This document shows positions 6,430 through 13,443 of a DNA stretch of 14,462 bases, piece after piece. A model generated the notes under the pieces. That model had not been told where the DNA came from. It saw nothing but the letters and a program-made list of their open reading frames with translations, and did no database searches. Source of the DNA: DATBMY01 sp036554605. GTDB taxonomy: Bacteria; Acidobacteriota; Blastocatellia; UBA7656. The stretch is taken from the NCBI GenBank assembly GCA_036554605.1, contig DATBMY010000219.1, positions 1 through 14,462 of the forward strand. Reading direction: 5' to 3'. Position numbers and translations under genes: made by a program. Numbering within the stretch: the stretch's first letter is position 1; every line of letters begins with the position of its first letter.

Positions 6430-7830
6430 ATGGCAAAAAAGGGAAGCATCCTCGTCGTGGATGACGAGGAGGTAATGCGCGATGTTTTAGAGAGCCTGCT
6501 CGTGACGGAAGGCTATCAGGTGGAGCTTGCCAGGACCGGCGAAGAGGGTCTGGACAAATTCCAGCAGCGGCCGTTTGATCTCGTTCTGCTCGACGTTTCC
6601 ATGCCGGGCATGGGGGGCTTGAGCACTCTCGAAGAGATACTCAAAGTCGACGCGGAGACGGTGATCATCATGATCACCGCTTACGCTACCTTTGATACGG
6701 CGATATCGGCGTGGCAGCGCGGCGCGTTCAATTGTATAAGGAAGCCTTTCGATAACAGGGAGATCCTCAAGCTCATCGCCGCGGGGATAAGACGGCGGCG
6801 CAAGGACGAAGAGAGGCGGACGCTCAGGCAGACGCTCAAGCGAAGCACCGACAGCAAAGAGATCGTGGCGCGCAGCGAGAAGATGCTGGAGATACTTGCA
6901 TTCGTCGAGCAGGTCGCGCCCGCCCGCACGACCATACTGATAACGGGCGAGAGCGGGACGGGCAAGGAATTGATCGCCCGCGCAATACACAACCAGAGCT
7001 CGCGCTCGGACAAGCCTTTCGTCACGGTCAATTCTGCCAACCTGCCGACGGAGCTGCTCGAATCGGAGTTGTTCGGCCACGTCCGCGGGGCCTTCACGGG
7101 CGCGGTCGCCGCCAAGAAAGGCTATTTCGAAGTTGCCGACGGCGGCACGATCTTTCTTGATGAGATCGGCACGATCTCCATGGAGACGCAGGCGAAGCTG
7201 TTGCGCGTCATACAGGAACGCGACTTTACGCCGCTCGGTGATACGACCCGGCGCCAGGTCGACGTGCGAATTGTAGCGGCCACAAACGTCGACCTGCGGC
7301 AAGCCGCCGAAGAAGGCACCTTCCGCGAGGACCTCTTTTATCGCCTGAACGTGATCGCCATAAACCTGCCTCCGCTCAGAGACCGGCGCGAAGACGTGCT
7401 GCCGCTGGCCCAGCACTTTATACGCAAGTACAACGCCGAAAACGCCAGGCAGATCTCCGATCATATATCCTCGGAAGTTCTTTCGCTTCTCGAAGCATAT
7501 CACTGGCCGGGAAACGTCAGAGAGCTGGAAAACGTCATTGAGCGCGGGGTGATAATAGCCCGGGGCGATGATCTCAGGCCCGAGGATTTGCGCGAGGAGG
7601 TGCGTAACCCTCAGCGCGCCGCGGCGCAGGCGGGCGCCCAGAGAATAGCCACTCAGATAGATCTTTCGCGCGGCATATCATTTTATGACGAGGTCAATCG
7701 CTTTCAGGTAGAGCTGATTCGGCGGGCGCTCGAAATCACCGGCGGGCATCAATCCCGAGCGGCAAAGCTACTGGGCATGAACACAACCACGCTCAACAGC
7801 AAGATCAGATACTACAACATCAGACCGTAG
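6430..7830 (+). CDS. NtrC-family sigma-54-dependent response regulator
   Basis: This 466-residue protein has the full NtrC layout. A receiver domain (residues 6-118) contains the acidic pair D11/D12, phospho-acceptor D55 in LLDVSMPG, and the conserved Thr and Lys (MITAYA; IRKPF). The AAA+ domain (about 145-375) has Walker A GESGTGKE (173-180), the sigma-54-contacting loop GAFTGA (220-225) and Walker B TIFLDEIG around D244/E245. A Fis-type helix-turn-helix closes the protein (about 425-466: GGHQSRAAKLLGMNTTTLN). It should be phosphorylated by the kinase encoded just upstream, oligomerise, and use ATP to open sigma-54 promoters. PilR, AtoC and ZraR are similar in layout, so sequence alone does not fix the regulon. 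No Shine-Dalgarno is visible before ATG 6430, though the 58-base gap after the kinase suggests co-transcription. The only good sigma-54 promoter found here precedes the pilin operon at 12378. Confidence 0.95.
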   Translation: MAKKGSILVVDDEEVMRDVLESLLVTEGYQVELARTGEEGLDKFQQRPFDLVLLDVSMPGMGGLSTLEEILKVDAETVIIMITAYATFDTAISAWQRGAFNCIRKPFDNREILKLIAAGIRRRRKDEERRTLRQTLKRSTDSKEIVARSEKMLEILAFVEQVAPARTTILITGESGTGKELIARAIHNQSSRSDKPFVTVNSANLPTELLESELFGHVRGAFTGAVAAKKGYFEVADGGTIFLDEIGTISMETQAKLLRVIQERDFTPLGDTTRRQVDVRIVAATNVDLRQAAEEGTFREDLFYRLNVIAINLPPLRDRREDVLPLAQHFIRKYNAENARQISDHISSEVLSLLEAYHWPGNVRELENVIERGVIIARGDDLRPEDLREEVRNPQRAAAQAGAQRIATQIDLSRGISFYDEVNRFQVELIRRALEITGGHQSRAAKLLGMNTTTLNSKIRYYNIRP

Positions 7831-7876
7831 CAGGGATCAGGGGCCGGGGCTCGTGTGTGACAGTATTGCCGGATCC

Positions 7877-10474
7877 CTATAATCGAAGTGTGAAGGCATT
7901 CGACCGCTTGCCGTCTTCGATAATGACTATCTGGTTGTCGCTCTCTTTGCGCAGGTTGAGCTTTCGATACTTTTTCTTCACCGTGAGCGAATTGGTCGCG
8001 GCGTTGAATTCGAAGCTCTTGTTGACCAGCTCGCCGTTTATCTCGACCTGCGCGGCCGCACCGAAATTTATACCCGTGATCGTGAGACGCTTCTTTATGT
8101 AAGTCACTCCGTTAATGGCAGGAGATACCGGCGGCGGAGGCGGTGGCGGAGGATCAACTACCGCGTTGCTGATGTTATAGACGACCAGCGCAAAATCCTG
8201 ATCGAGAGCATTCCCATTTCCCGGCACCCCGTCACCCGCGATATTAGCGGCGCGGACGGTGATAACGAAATTGCCGCTCGCTCCTTCCGGCAGCGCCTCG
8301 GCGGGCAGATATATTGACTCGACGTTGTTCAAACGATCCGCTTCGCCTCCTTCGATTGACCACTCGCCAGAGAAATTATTGCCTCGATAAATCGTCCCGC
8401 CTATGTTGATCTCTAAGTCGAGGTCGTTGACGATGGCGGCCCCGGTGAGCTGTCCCGGCGCGTCGGTCCAGGCGAGCGTGATACGTAGCGGGCGCGTACG
8501 GTCGGCTATGGAGCCCTGAAGCGTGTAGGTCTGACCGCTTTCGGTGAGGAGCGTAGTTTGATCCGTGAGCGAGCGACGCGCGTCGTCGAATGCCCGCGTC
8601 AGATTCGCGAGCCCCCAGCCCTGGCGGGTATGCGGCAGGTCGCCACCCGCGTTTTCGCCCGTGAGATATGAAGCCGAATTGATAAGAAAGGCCTTGGTCA
8701 TTGCCGGCGACGGCGCGGCCATGTCGCGCGACGTGAAGAGCCTGCGAACAAGCGACGCCGAGCCGGTTACGTGAGGCGCGGCAAGGCTTGTGCCCGAAGA
8801 CCAGGTGTAGAAGGATTGACCGGGCGGTTGAAAAACAGGGATGCCCGGGCACAGACCCGATCCGTTGAAAAAGATCGATTGAGATGCCGCCCCGTAAATG
8901 TGTGTTCCGGGCGCGGCGATGTCAGGCTTGACGCGTCCGTCGAAGGTTGGGCCGCCCGCCGAAAAGCGCAATATGTCGAGCGCGCTGTCAGCTCCATCCG
9001 GCCCGACTCCACCCTGCCCGTCGAGGTTGCACGAATCGAATCCTTCGGGGCGGAAGTTTTCGCTCGCGGCAACGGTTATGACATTTTTCGCCGTCCCCGG
9101 TGAGCTGATGTTTCCGCCCGGTCCATTATTGCCCGCTGAAAAGACGAATACCATCTGCTGGTTGCCGGGCACGCCGGGCAAGGCGTCGCGCACGAGCGCG
9201 TCATACTCTTGCGCGGCGGCGTCGTAAACATTCGACCCGTTGCCCCAGCTATTATTCGATATTCTCGCGCCCGCGGCGTATGCTGCGGAAGCCACCTCGG
9301 TAAATGTCAGCTTGAATGGCAATCCCGCCCTGCGGCCAAACAGCCGCGACACGCCAATGCGCGCCGCCGGGTCTACGCCGAGCCCGTACATATATCCGGC
9401 CGAGTCCTTGAAGTCCGCGTTGCCAAGCCCGGCCGCGACCGATGCTACGAGGCTGCCGTGGCCCCCGCGGTCGTCGGATTCGCCGTCGGTCGTGTAGTTG
9501 TTGTAGTAATCAACGCGACTGCGCCCTTCGTGGTCGCGAAAGTCCGGATGAAGCTGGAGGCTTGAGGTCGAGCCGCGGTCGATCCCCGTATCGGTAAAAT
9601 CGATTATGAAATCGGAAGCAGAGGTGAGCCCCTTTGCCTGAAGCCACGTTTTATAGCCGGGGCCGCCGGGCCGCGCGCCGCCTTCCGACAGGTTCGCCGC
9701 GATTATCTGAAGGCTGCGCTCGTCGTGCAGCTTGAAGGCCGGGGCCGGGCCGATGTGAAGCACGCTGTCGAAGCCGGCAAGCCACAGCAGCTTTTCCGAT
9801 GGCATCTTTGCCGCGATGACCATGTACTTCAAAAAGCGCCTCGGCTCGCCCGCGGCGTAGCTTGAAAGGGATTCGGCGAGCGCTTCGCTTTCGCGGCAGT
9901 CGAGCAATTCTATCTCTACGTCGAGAGTTATGCCCGGCGCGGAAAGCATATCGACGGAGATCGCGGGATCAACCTTGAAGGCGGGCTCAAGCTCGCCCAT
10001 CCATCTGATGGGACGGGCCTCGTCGGCAAGCGCTCCCGCGTGCAGAGAGGCAACGCGCGCGATCTGATCGCGAGTGCCGCGGATTATATAAGCATTATGC
10101 GGAACATAGCCGATCACTTCCGCGCCCGACTCGCCTAGCCGCTCGAACCATTGACGCTTGACGGGACCGCGAAACTGAACGACGCGCAGGGATTTGCCGG
10201 TCCCGCTCGACGAACTCAAGTATCGAGACTGCTGCAAGCGCCTGTCGCTTTCAGCCGTATCAAGATCGGCGCGAGCGCCGGTGTCCAGAAGAGCGCGTTT
10301 GAAAAGTATCAGGTCAGGATTCGATAAGGCGGTCCTTGAGTGGTCTTCCGCGGTTTGAGCCCGCGCTTTTGGCGCGAGGGGCGACTCGAAATAGAGGCAG
10401 TTCGGATAAAGCAGTATCGACGCGGCAAGCGCCGCGAGCGCGAGCTTGAGCTTTAATAAAGATGACGAGTTCAT
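7877..10474 (-). CDS. Secreted subtilisin-like serine protease (S8) with C-terminal beta domain and IPT/TIG domain
   Basis: Numbered from the ATG at 10474 (865 residues), the protein begins with a signal peptide (hydrophobic LALAALAASILL, cleavage probably near KARA/Q40). A long N-terminal region (about 40-285) is probably a propeptide or inhibitory domain. The S8 catalytic triad is complete: D295 in DTGID, H339 in GGHGS and S563 in SSGTSLAAPHV, with the oxyanion Asn in SAGNNG. Residues about 620-765 match the beta-sandwich typical of KP-43-type subtilases (ITLAWTDAPG, VNDLDLEI, RLNNVES). An eight-proline linker (about 775-782) leads to an IPT/TIG-like domain ending in a Lys-rich strand. It likely digests extracellular protein or processes surface proteins. 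An ATG at 10495 would add seven residues, but a TATAAT lies within that extension, so 10474 is favoured. The gene is convergent with the response regulator and divergent from the gene at 10601. Confidence 0.93.
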   Translation of the reverse strand: MNSSSLLKLKLALAALAASILLYPNCLYFESPLAPKARAQTAEDHSRTALSNPDLILFKRALLDTGARADLDTAESDRRLQQSRYLSSSSGTGKSLRVVQFRGPVKRQWFERLGESGAEVIGYVPHNAYIIRGTRDQIARVASLHAGALADEARPIRWMGELEPAFKVDPAISVDMLSAPGITLDVEIELLDCRESEALAESLSSYAAGEPRRFLKYMVIAAKMPSEKLLWLAGFDSVLHIGPAPAFKLHDERSLQIIAANLSEGGARPGGPGYKTWLQAKGLTSASDFIIDFTDTGIDRGSTSSLQLHPDFRDHEGRSRVDYYNNYTTDGESDDRGGHGSLVASVAAGLGNADFKDSAGYMYGLGVDPAARIGVSRLFGRRAGLPFKLTFTEVASAAYAAGARISNNSWGNGSNVYDAAAQEYDALVRDALPGVPGNQQMVFVFSAGNNGPGGNISSPGTAKNVITVAASENFRPEGFDSCNLDGQGGVGPDGADSALDILRFSAGGPTFDGRVKPDIAAPGTHIYGAASQSIFFNGSGLCPGIPVFQPPGQSFYTWSSGTSLAAPHVTGSASLVRRLFTSRDMAAPSPAMTKAFLINSASYLTGENAGGDLPHTRQGWGLANLTRAFDDARRSLTDQTTLLTESGQTYTLQGSIADRTRPLRITLAWTDAPGQLTGAAIVNDLDLEINIGGTIYRGNNFSGEWSIEGGEADRLNNVESIYLPAEALPEGASGNFVITVRAANIAGDGVPGNGNALDQDFALVVYNISNAVVDPPPPPPPPVSPAINGVTYIKKRLTITGINFGAAAQVEINGELVNKSFEFNAATNSLTVKKKYRKLNLRKESDNQIVIIEDGKRSNAFTLRL

Positions 10475-10484
10475 CGGGCGGAAA

Positions 10485-10490
10485 ATTATA
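10485..10490 (-). promoter_or_regulatory. Consensus -10 box of the subtilase gene
   Basis: On the minus strand a perfect TATAAT ends ten bases before the ATG at 10474, which puts the expected transcript start about four bases from that ATG. No good -35 lies at 16-18 bases (a TTGACG at 10529-10524 is too far). With no Shine-Dalgarno, a very short or absent leader is likely. It overlaps the alternative start at 10495 and argues against it. Confidence 0.45.
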
Positions 10491-10508
10491 TCCATTGAGG
10501 GCGAGCTT

Positions 10509-10536
10509 TTGCTACCTTTGAAGCGTCAATTATCAT
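10509..10536 (+). promoter_or_regulatory. Candidate promoter for the glycine-zipper gene
   Basis: TTGCTA (10509-10514, four of six -35 bases) and TATCAT (10531-10536, five of six -10 bases) are separated by 16 bases. The predicted start near 10543 leaves a leader of about 58 bases before ATG 10601. It sits in the ~126-base divergent region shared with the subtilase. Confidence 0.38.
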
Positions 10537-10600
10537 CTAATAAGCTCATGAAGCATAGAGTTTGTTGTGGACGGGCATTTAAAGCCCATGGAGGGGAGCA

Positions 10601-11260
10601 ATGAAGAACATCAGAATAAAAGCAGGGGCGTTATCAATTTTAGCGGCGCTGGTTGTAAGCTTGCTGCCGGTGATTGACGCCGAGGCTCAGACCAGGCGGC
10701 GCACCGCGGCGCGCAGGCCGGCCGGCACGAACACGGCTATTATTCCAGCGGGCACGGAGCTGAGGGTACGGCTCGACAACAGGCTTTCGAGCAAGGATTC
10801 GCGGGCGGGCGACCGCTTTACCGGCACCGTGGCCGGCCCTTCCGAGTATGAGGGCTCGCGGGTATTCGGCCACGTCGGCACGATAAGGAAATCGGGTCGC
10901 GTCGAGGGGCGCACCAGCATGAGCCTGATCTTCGATAGGATCGAAACGAGCACGGGCCGTCGCGGCGTGATGCGCGGCGAGGTGATTCGGGTTTATGATC
11001 CCGGCGACGAGTCGGAGAAGAAGGTTGACGAGGAAGGCTCCGTAGAGTCAGGCAGCCGCGGCAAGCAGACGCTCAAGCGAAGTGGCATAGGAGCGGCCGC
11101 GGGAGCCGTTCTTGGCGGGATACTCGGCGGCGGCAAGGGCGCGGTAGTGGGGCTTATCGTTGGCGGCGCGGCCGGCGCGGGCTCGATAGCAATCGAGGGA
11201 AGCAAAGAGCTGGAGCTCGAAAGCGGGACCGAGATGCTCGTGCGCGTCACGCGAAGATAA
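10601..11260 (+). CDS. Secreted/envelope protein with glycine-zipper segment, function unknown
   Basis: The 219-residue product has a signal peptide (residues 1-30, ending IDAEAQ), then a basic Arg/Ala stretch (TRRRTAARRPAG). Residues about 45-125 form a beta-rich module starting IIPAGTELRVRLDNRLSSKDSRAGDRFTG, a pattern seen in many secreted proteins of Acidobacteriota. After an acidic linker (DPGDESEKKVDEEGS) comes a glycine-zipper region (about 163-200: GIGAAAGAVLGGILGGGKGAVVG and onward), which could insert in or span a membrane, and a last strand LESGTEMLVRVTRR that repeats the style of the first module. The start is fixed by GGAGG (10590-10594) six bases before the ATG. It is monocistronic as far as can be seen, followed by a large inverted repeat. 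I do not know its function; envelope or stress association is only a guess from glycine-zipper relatives. Confidence 0.8.
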   Translation: MKNIRIKAGALSILAALVVSLLPVIDAEAQTRRRTAARRPAGTNTAIIPAGTELRVRLDNRLSSKDSRAGDRFTGTVAGPSEYEGSRVFGHVGTIRKSGRVEGRTSMSLIFDRIETSTGRRGVMRGEVIRVYDPGDESEKKVDEEGSVESGSRGKQTLKRSGIGAAAGAVLGGILGGGKGAVVGLIVGGAAGAGSIAIEGSKELELESGTEMLVRVTRR

Positions 11261-11280
11261 GTCGACGGCGAGAAGTTTCC

Positions 11281-11338
11281 TAGAGGCGAAATGCTTATTA
11301 AGACTCCGCCTGGGCGGATTGTCCGCACTTCGCCTCTA
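11281..11338. repeat. Nested inverted repeat (compound stem-loop)
   Basis: Outer arms TAGAGGCGAAATGC (11281-11294) and GCACTTCGCCTCTA (11325-11338) pair at 13 of 14 positions. The 30-base interior holds a second palindrome, TCCGCC-TG-GGCGGA (11305-11318). It begins 21 bases after the stop of the preceding gene and has no T run after it, so it is not a textbook terminator. It could be a 3'-end stabilising hairpin, a palindromic (REP-like) repeat or a structured RNA. No second copy was noticed in this window. Confidence 0.7.
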
Positions 11339-11493
11339 TGGCTCTCTACAAATAGGAAGCAAAACCTCCGCGCGGCGGCGTTCTATTGATGCGGCCACTC
11401 GATAAAGTGTAAAGCACGGGGCTGGAAAACTATCTTGAAGAATAATCGAGGCGCTGTTATCGTACAGTTCACGCAGTATAAGGGGTAAGCTTG

Positions 11494-12048
11494 ATGTCGA
11501 ATCTTTTTCGCGCGGTTGGCAAGCATAAAATGCTATGCGTCCTCGGGGCGCTCATGCTGGCCGCGCCCGCAATGGGGCAGATACAATTTGACAGGCCGAA
11601 GAGCGAAAAGCCGCTCGACAATCCTCTGATCATCGGCTCGGCGCGCGACGAGGTCACCGCGATAGTCAAGCAGATGCTTGAGACCCGCGAGATCCCGCTC
11701 GATAAAGAGGATTGCAACACGACGACGGGCGAATGCACGCTCATAAGCAAGCCGGTCGTCTTTATACGCGGCATACCGACCCGGAGCCAGCTTTTGCATT
11801 ACTGCGAAGTTCCATCGGCCGAGGTGCGCAACTGGGTCAAGGGTCGTTATACGCTCCGATTCCAGATATCGCCCGCCTCTATTGAAAGCTCGCAGATCGG
11901 TATATACGCGCGCTTCGAAGGCATGACGGACGGAGTCACCGGAAACGAATGGGTGCAATTAACCTCCAAGGGCGAGCTTGAGAACTCGCTGCTACGCTGC
12001 GTTCAAGACCGGGCTCAGGGCCGCGATTGCAGAGACGAAGAGCGCTAG
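11494..12048 (+). CDS. Small secreted protein, cysteine-containing, function unknown
   Basis: The 184-residue product begins with a signal peptide (MSNLFRAVGKHKMLCVLGALMLAAPAMG, cleavage near AMG/Q). The mature part is mixed alpha/beta, with four cysteines (in EDCNTTTGEC, HYCEVP and LLRCV) and a fifth in the C-terminal GRDC, compatible with periplasmic disulphides. A segment (NWVKGRYTLRFQISPASIESSQIGIYARFEGM) looks like beta strands of a small lipocalin- or START-like sandwich, but I recognise no family. The ATG at 11494 is chosen over the TTG at 11491 because AGGGG (11481-11485) is then eight bases away. A hairpin (12084-12121) separates it from the minor-pilin operon, so it is probably an independent unit and a pilus role is not shown. 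Confidence 0.7.
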   Translation: MSNLFRAVGKHKMLCVLGALMLAAPAMGQIQFDRPKSEKPLDNPLIIGSARDEVTAIVKQMLETREIPLDKEDCNTTTGECTLISKPVVFIRGIPTRSQLLHYCEVPSAEVRNWVKGRYTLRFQISPASIESSQIGIYARFEGMTDGVTGNEWVQLTSKGELENSLLRCVQDRAQGRDCRDEER

Positions 12049-12083
12049 CGCCCCGCCTTTATTATTACCCCGCACAGGTTCCG

Positions 12084-12121
12084 TATAGAAAGACGGCGTC
12101 ATAAAGCGGCGTCTTTCTATA
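12084..12121. terminator. Hairpin terminator, probably bidirectional
   Basis: A perfect 12-bp stem (TATAGAAAGACG at 12084-12095 with CGTCTTTCTATA at 12110-12121) closes a 14-base loop that can pair further by two CG pairs after a G-G mismatch. It lies 35 bases after the preceding stop. The T-rich part is in the stem instead of following it, so it is less classical than the terminator at 567-596. Confidence 0.55.
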
Positions 12122-12166
12122 TGCCTTCTCGGTTTTGTTCCCTTCCCGGGTCATAGGCCCCTGATT

Positions 12167-12186
12167 TCACAATTCCGCATTTGTGA
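12167..12186. promoter_or_regulatory. Dyad that could be an upstream activator site
   Basis: TCACAA (12167-12172) and TTGTGA (12181-12186) form a perfect inverted repeat with an eight-base spacer. Its centre lies about 230 bases before the predicted sigma-54 transcript start, a distance at which NtrC-type enhancers work through DNA looping. The motif is not a known consensus for a pilin regulator, and its half-sites face the opposite way to a CRP site. Confidence 0.3.
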
Positions 12187-12282
12187 TGTTCGGTGCCATT
12201 AGATAGGCCGTTCGCACTATCGCTGTCTCGGCAACAATTCAAGCAAGCCGGTCATAAAAGACGGAACGCGGTCGAAAGATTC

Positions 12283-12308
12283 GCCGGGTAAACTCCCCGG
12301 CCGGGTTA
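12283..12308. repeat. GC-rich hairpin and direct repeat upstream of the sigma-54 promoter
   Basis: GCCGGG (12283-12288) pairs with CCCGGC (12296-12301) around a seven-base loop. Overlapping this, GCCGGGTAA (12283-12291) and GCCGGGTTA (12300-12308) form a direct repeat with a 17-base period. The site lies 70-95 bases before the -24 element, within the usual zone for activator binding, so it is an alternative enhancer candidate. Confidence 0.3.
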
Positions 12309-12377
12309 GCAGAATCAGAGAATGACATTTTTTTCGCCTACCCAATAGCAAGCTCATCTTCAAGCAGCCCGCCCCCC

Positions 12378-12393
12378 TGGCACAGGTGTTGCC
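12378..12393 (+). promoter_or_regulatory. Sigma-54 (RpoN) -24/-12 promoter of the minor-pilin operon
   Basis: TGGCAC (12378-12383), five bases, then TTGCC (12389-12393) gives the invariant GG and GC with exactly ten bases between them. The -24 element is a full match and the -12 element matches TTGC. Expected transcription starts near 12404, leaving a leader of about 47 bases before the fimT ATG at 12451. Sigma-54 promoters need an NtrC-type ATPase, and one is encoded at 6430-7830. Confidence 0.8.
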
Positions 12394-12450
12394 CTTAACA
12401 AGAGGCAGCCTGCTGCTGTTCCCCTCTAAAAAGTATTAGTGGAGGTAATT

Positions 12451-12963
12451 ATGCGTTTCAGAGATAGGGTAGGTAGGGAGCGGTCGAGCGAAGCCGGAAT
12501 ATCGGTGGTAGAGATCGTCATAATCGGAATGATAACTGCAAGCATCGTTGCTCTGGCCATCCCGTCGGTGAGCACGGCGATACGCGGCTACAATGTTCGC
12601 AGCGCCGCCTCTCACCTGGCCGAGCGCATATCGGCGGTGCGCGCGCTCGCTATGGCAAAGAACAAGAGCGTGACCTTTTCCTTTAACAGCGCTTCCAGGT
12701 CTTTCGGCTTTGATTTCACGGGGCCGGAAGGTGATGGCGTTCCTGACAGCAGCGACCCCGATGACGCGGAATCGAGATACCTGATCGAAAGGCTGTCGAG
12801 CGGGATGGAAGTGACCTTTCCCGACAACGAAAACATCAAGGTGACATTCAACTCCAGAGGCGAGATGCCGATAGGCAGTCTGGACAAGAGCGTGTTGATT
12901 CAAAATAGCGGCAAGTCCGCCACGGTGCGAGTCAACCTGCGCGGCAAGGTCTGGATAGAGTAA
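12451..12963 (+). CDS. fimT: Minor pseudopilin, GspH/FimT family
   Basis: This 170-residue prepilin carries a short basic leader, a type III prepilin-peptidase site (AG16/ISVVE, with Glu21 at mature position 5) and the hydrophobic assembly helix (IVIIGMITASIVALAIPSV). The body is GspH/FimT-like, with the family features RSAASHLAERISAVRALAMAKNKSVTF and a C-terminal NLRGKVWIE. Such proteins sit at the tip of type IV pili and help start assembly. Mature residue 1 is Ile, not the common Phe. Residues 94-107 (GDGVPDSSDPDDAE) form an acidic loop resembling calcium-binding thrombospondin-type-3 motifs. ATG 12451 is chosen because GGAGG at 12441-12445 lies five bases before it; a GTG at 12439 is part of that ribosome site. 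It is the first gene of a four-gene run driven by the sigma-54 promoter at 12378. Confidence 0.88.
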   Translation: MRFRDRVGRERSSEAGISVVEIVIIGMITASIVALAIPSVSTAIRGYNVRSAASHLAERISAVRALAMAKNKSVTFSFNSASRSFGFDFTGPEGDGVPDSSDPDDAESRYLIERLSSGMEVTFPDNENIKVTFNSRGEMPIGSLDKSVLIQNSGKSATVRVNLRGKVWIE

Positions 12964-12980
12964 CAGGTAAGAGGACTGCG

Positions 12981-13436
12981 ATGAATCTGAAAGGTGAACA
13001 AAGAGCGGAGCGCAAAGAGCGCGGATTTACCCTGGTAGAAGTCATGATAGCGATGGTGGTTCTCACGGTCGGTCTCATATCGGTCGTCGGGATATCGGGT
13101 TACGTCTCGCGAGCCAACACGGTATCCAACGGCATGAGCGTGCTGGCGACGGCCGCGCAGGATCAGATAGATCGTATGCGCGCAATCGTGTGGACCATCA
13201 ATACCGATAATGATCCGAGGCTATGGGTAGGGGGCAGTCTTGATGACAACGAGGATGATCACTTCGAGATTGCCGAAGACACGGCGGCGGGCGATCTGAT
13301 CGTCCGTTGGAGGGTCGTCGAGGGGCCGGGCACGACGGGCGACATGCGCACGATAACCGTCAGGGTCGTGCAGGAGTTTGCTCCCCCATTGCTGCAGGAA
13401 GGCTATACGGTGACGACGATAATAAGCAGAAGTTGA
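12981..13436 (+). CDS. pilV: Minor pilin, PilV family
   Basis: The 151-residue product has the prepilin site RG15/FTLVE (Glu20 at mature position 5) and helix VMIAMVVLTVGLISVVGISGY, the usual PilV form with an LVEVMIAM start and a Gly in mid-helix. It then has an amphipathic stretch (NGMSVLATAAQDQIDRMRA) and a short beta domain (DLIVRWRVVEGPGTTGDMRTITVRVV). PilV joins the minor-pilin priming complex at the pilus tip. Residues 88-96 (DDNEDDHFE) are strongly acidic. GAGGA (12971-12975) precedes the ATG by five bases, and only 17 bases separate it from fimT, so they share a transcript. Confidence 0.88.
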   Translation: MNLKGEQRAERKERGFTLVEVMIAMVVLTVGLISVVGISGYVSRANTVSNGMSVLATAAQDQIDRMRAIVWTINTDNDPRLWVGGSLDDNEDDHFEIAEDTAAGDLIVRWRVVEGPGTTGDMRTITVRVVQEFAPPLLQEGYTVTTIISRS

Positions 13437-13443
13437 GGCTGCA

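Larger units (their letters stand above)
12049..12450 (+). other. Regulatory spacer before the minor-pilin operon
   Basis: This 402-base stretch holds no convincing gene. In order it contains the hairpin terminator (12084-12121), a dyad (12167-12186), a GC-rich hairpin with direct repeat (12283-12308), the sigma-54 promoter (12378-12393) and a leader in which CTAA (12426-12429) and TTAG (12436-12439) can pair next to the ribosome site GGAGG (12441-12445). Confidence 0.7.

Noticed and set aside
6487..7503. Long open frame (338 codons) on the minus strand
   Set aside because: It lies wholly opposite the response regulator gene, whose domains are intact. Its translation shows no recognisable motif, as expected for an antisense shadow in GC-rich coding DNA.
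7833..7877. Inverted repeat GGGATC/GATCCC between convergent genes
   Set aside because: Six-base arms with a loop of over 30 bases and no T run; not convincing as a terminator.
10388..10410. Lipoprotein signal in the subtilase around Cys26
   Set aside because: The sequence before the Cys (LLYPNC) does not fit a lipobox, which needs a small residue just before Cys.
10475..10495. ATG at 10495 as the subtilase start
   Set aside because: The extra seven codons contain a perfect TATAAT and precede an otherwise standard signal peptide, so the DNA is better read as promoter.
10573..10587. GGGC-ATTTAAA-GCCC palindrome in the glycine-zipper gene leader
   Set aside because: The four-base arms are too short to claim a regulatory hairpin or operator without comparative support.
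12439..12450. GTG start for fimT four codons upstream
   Set aside because: The GTG overlaps the GGAGG ribosome site that serves the ATG at 12451.
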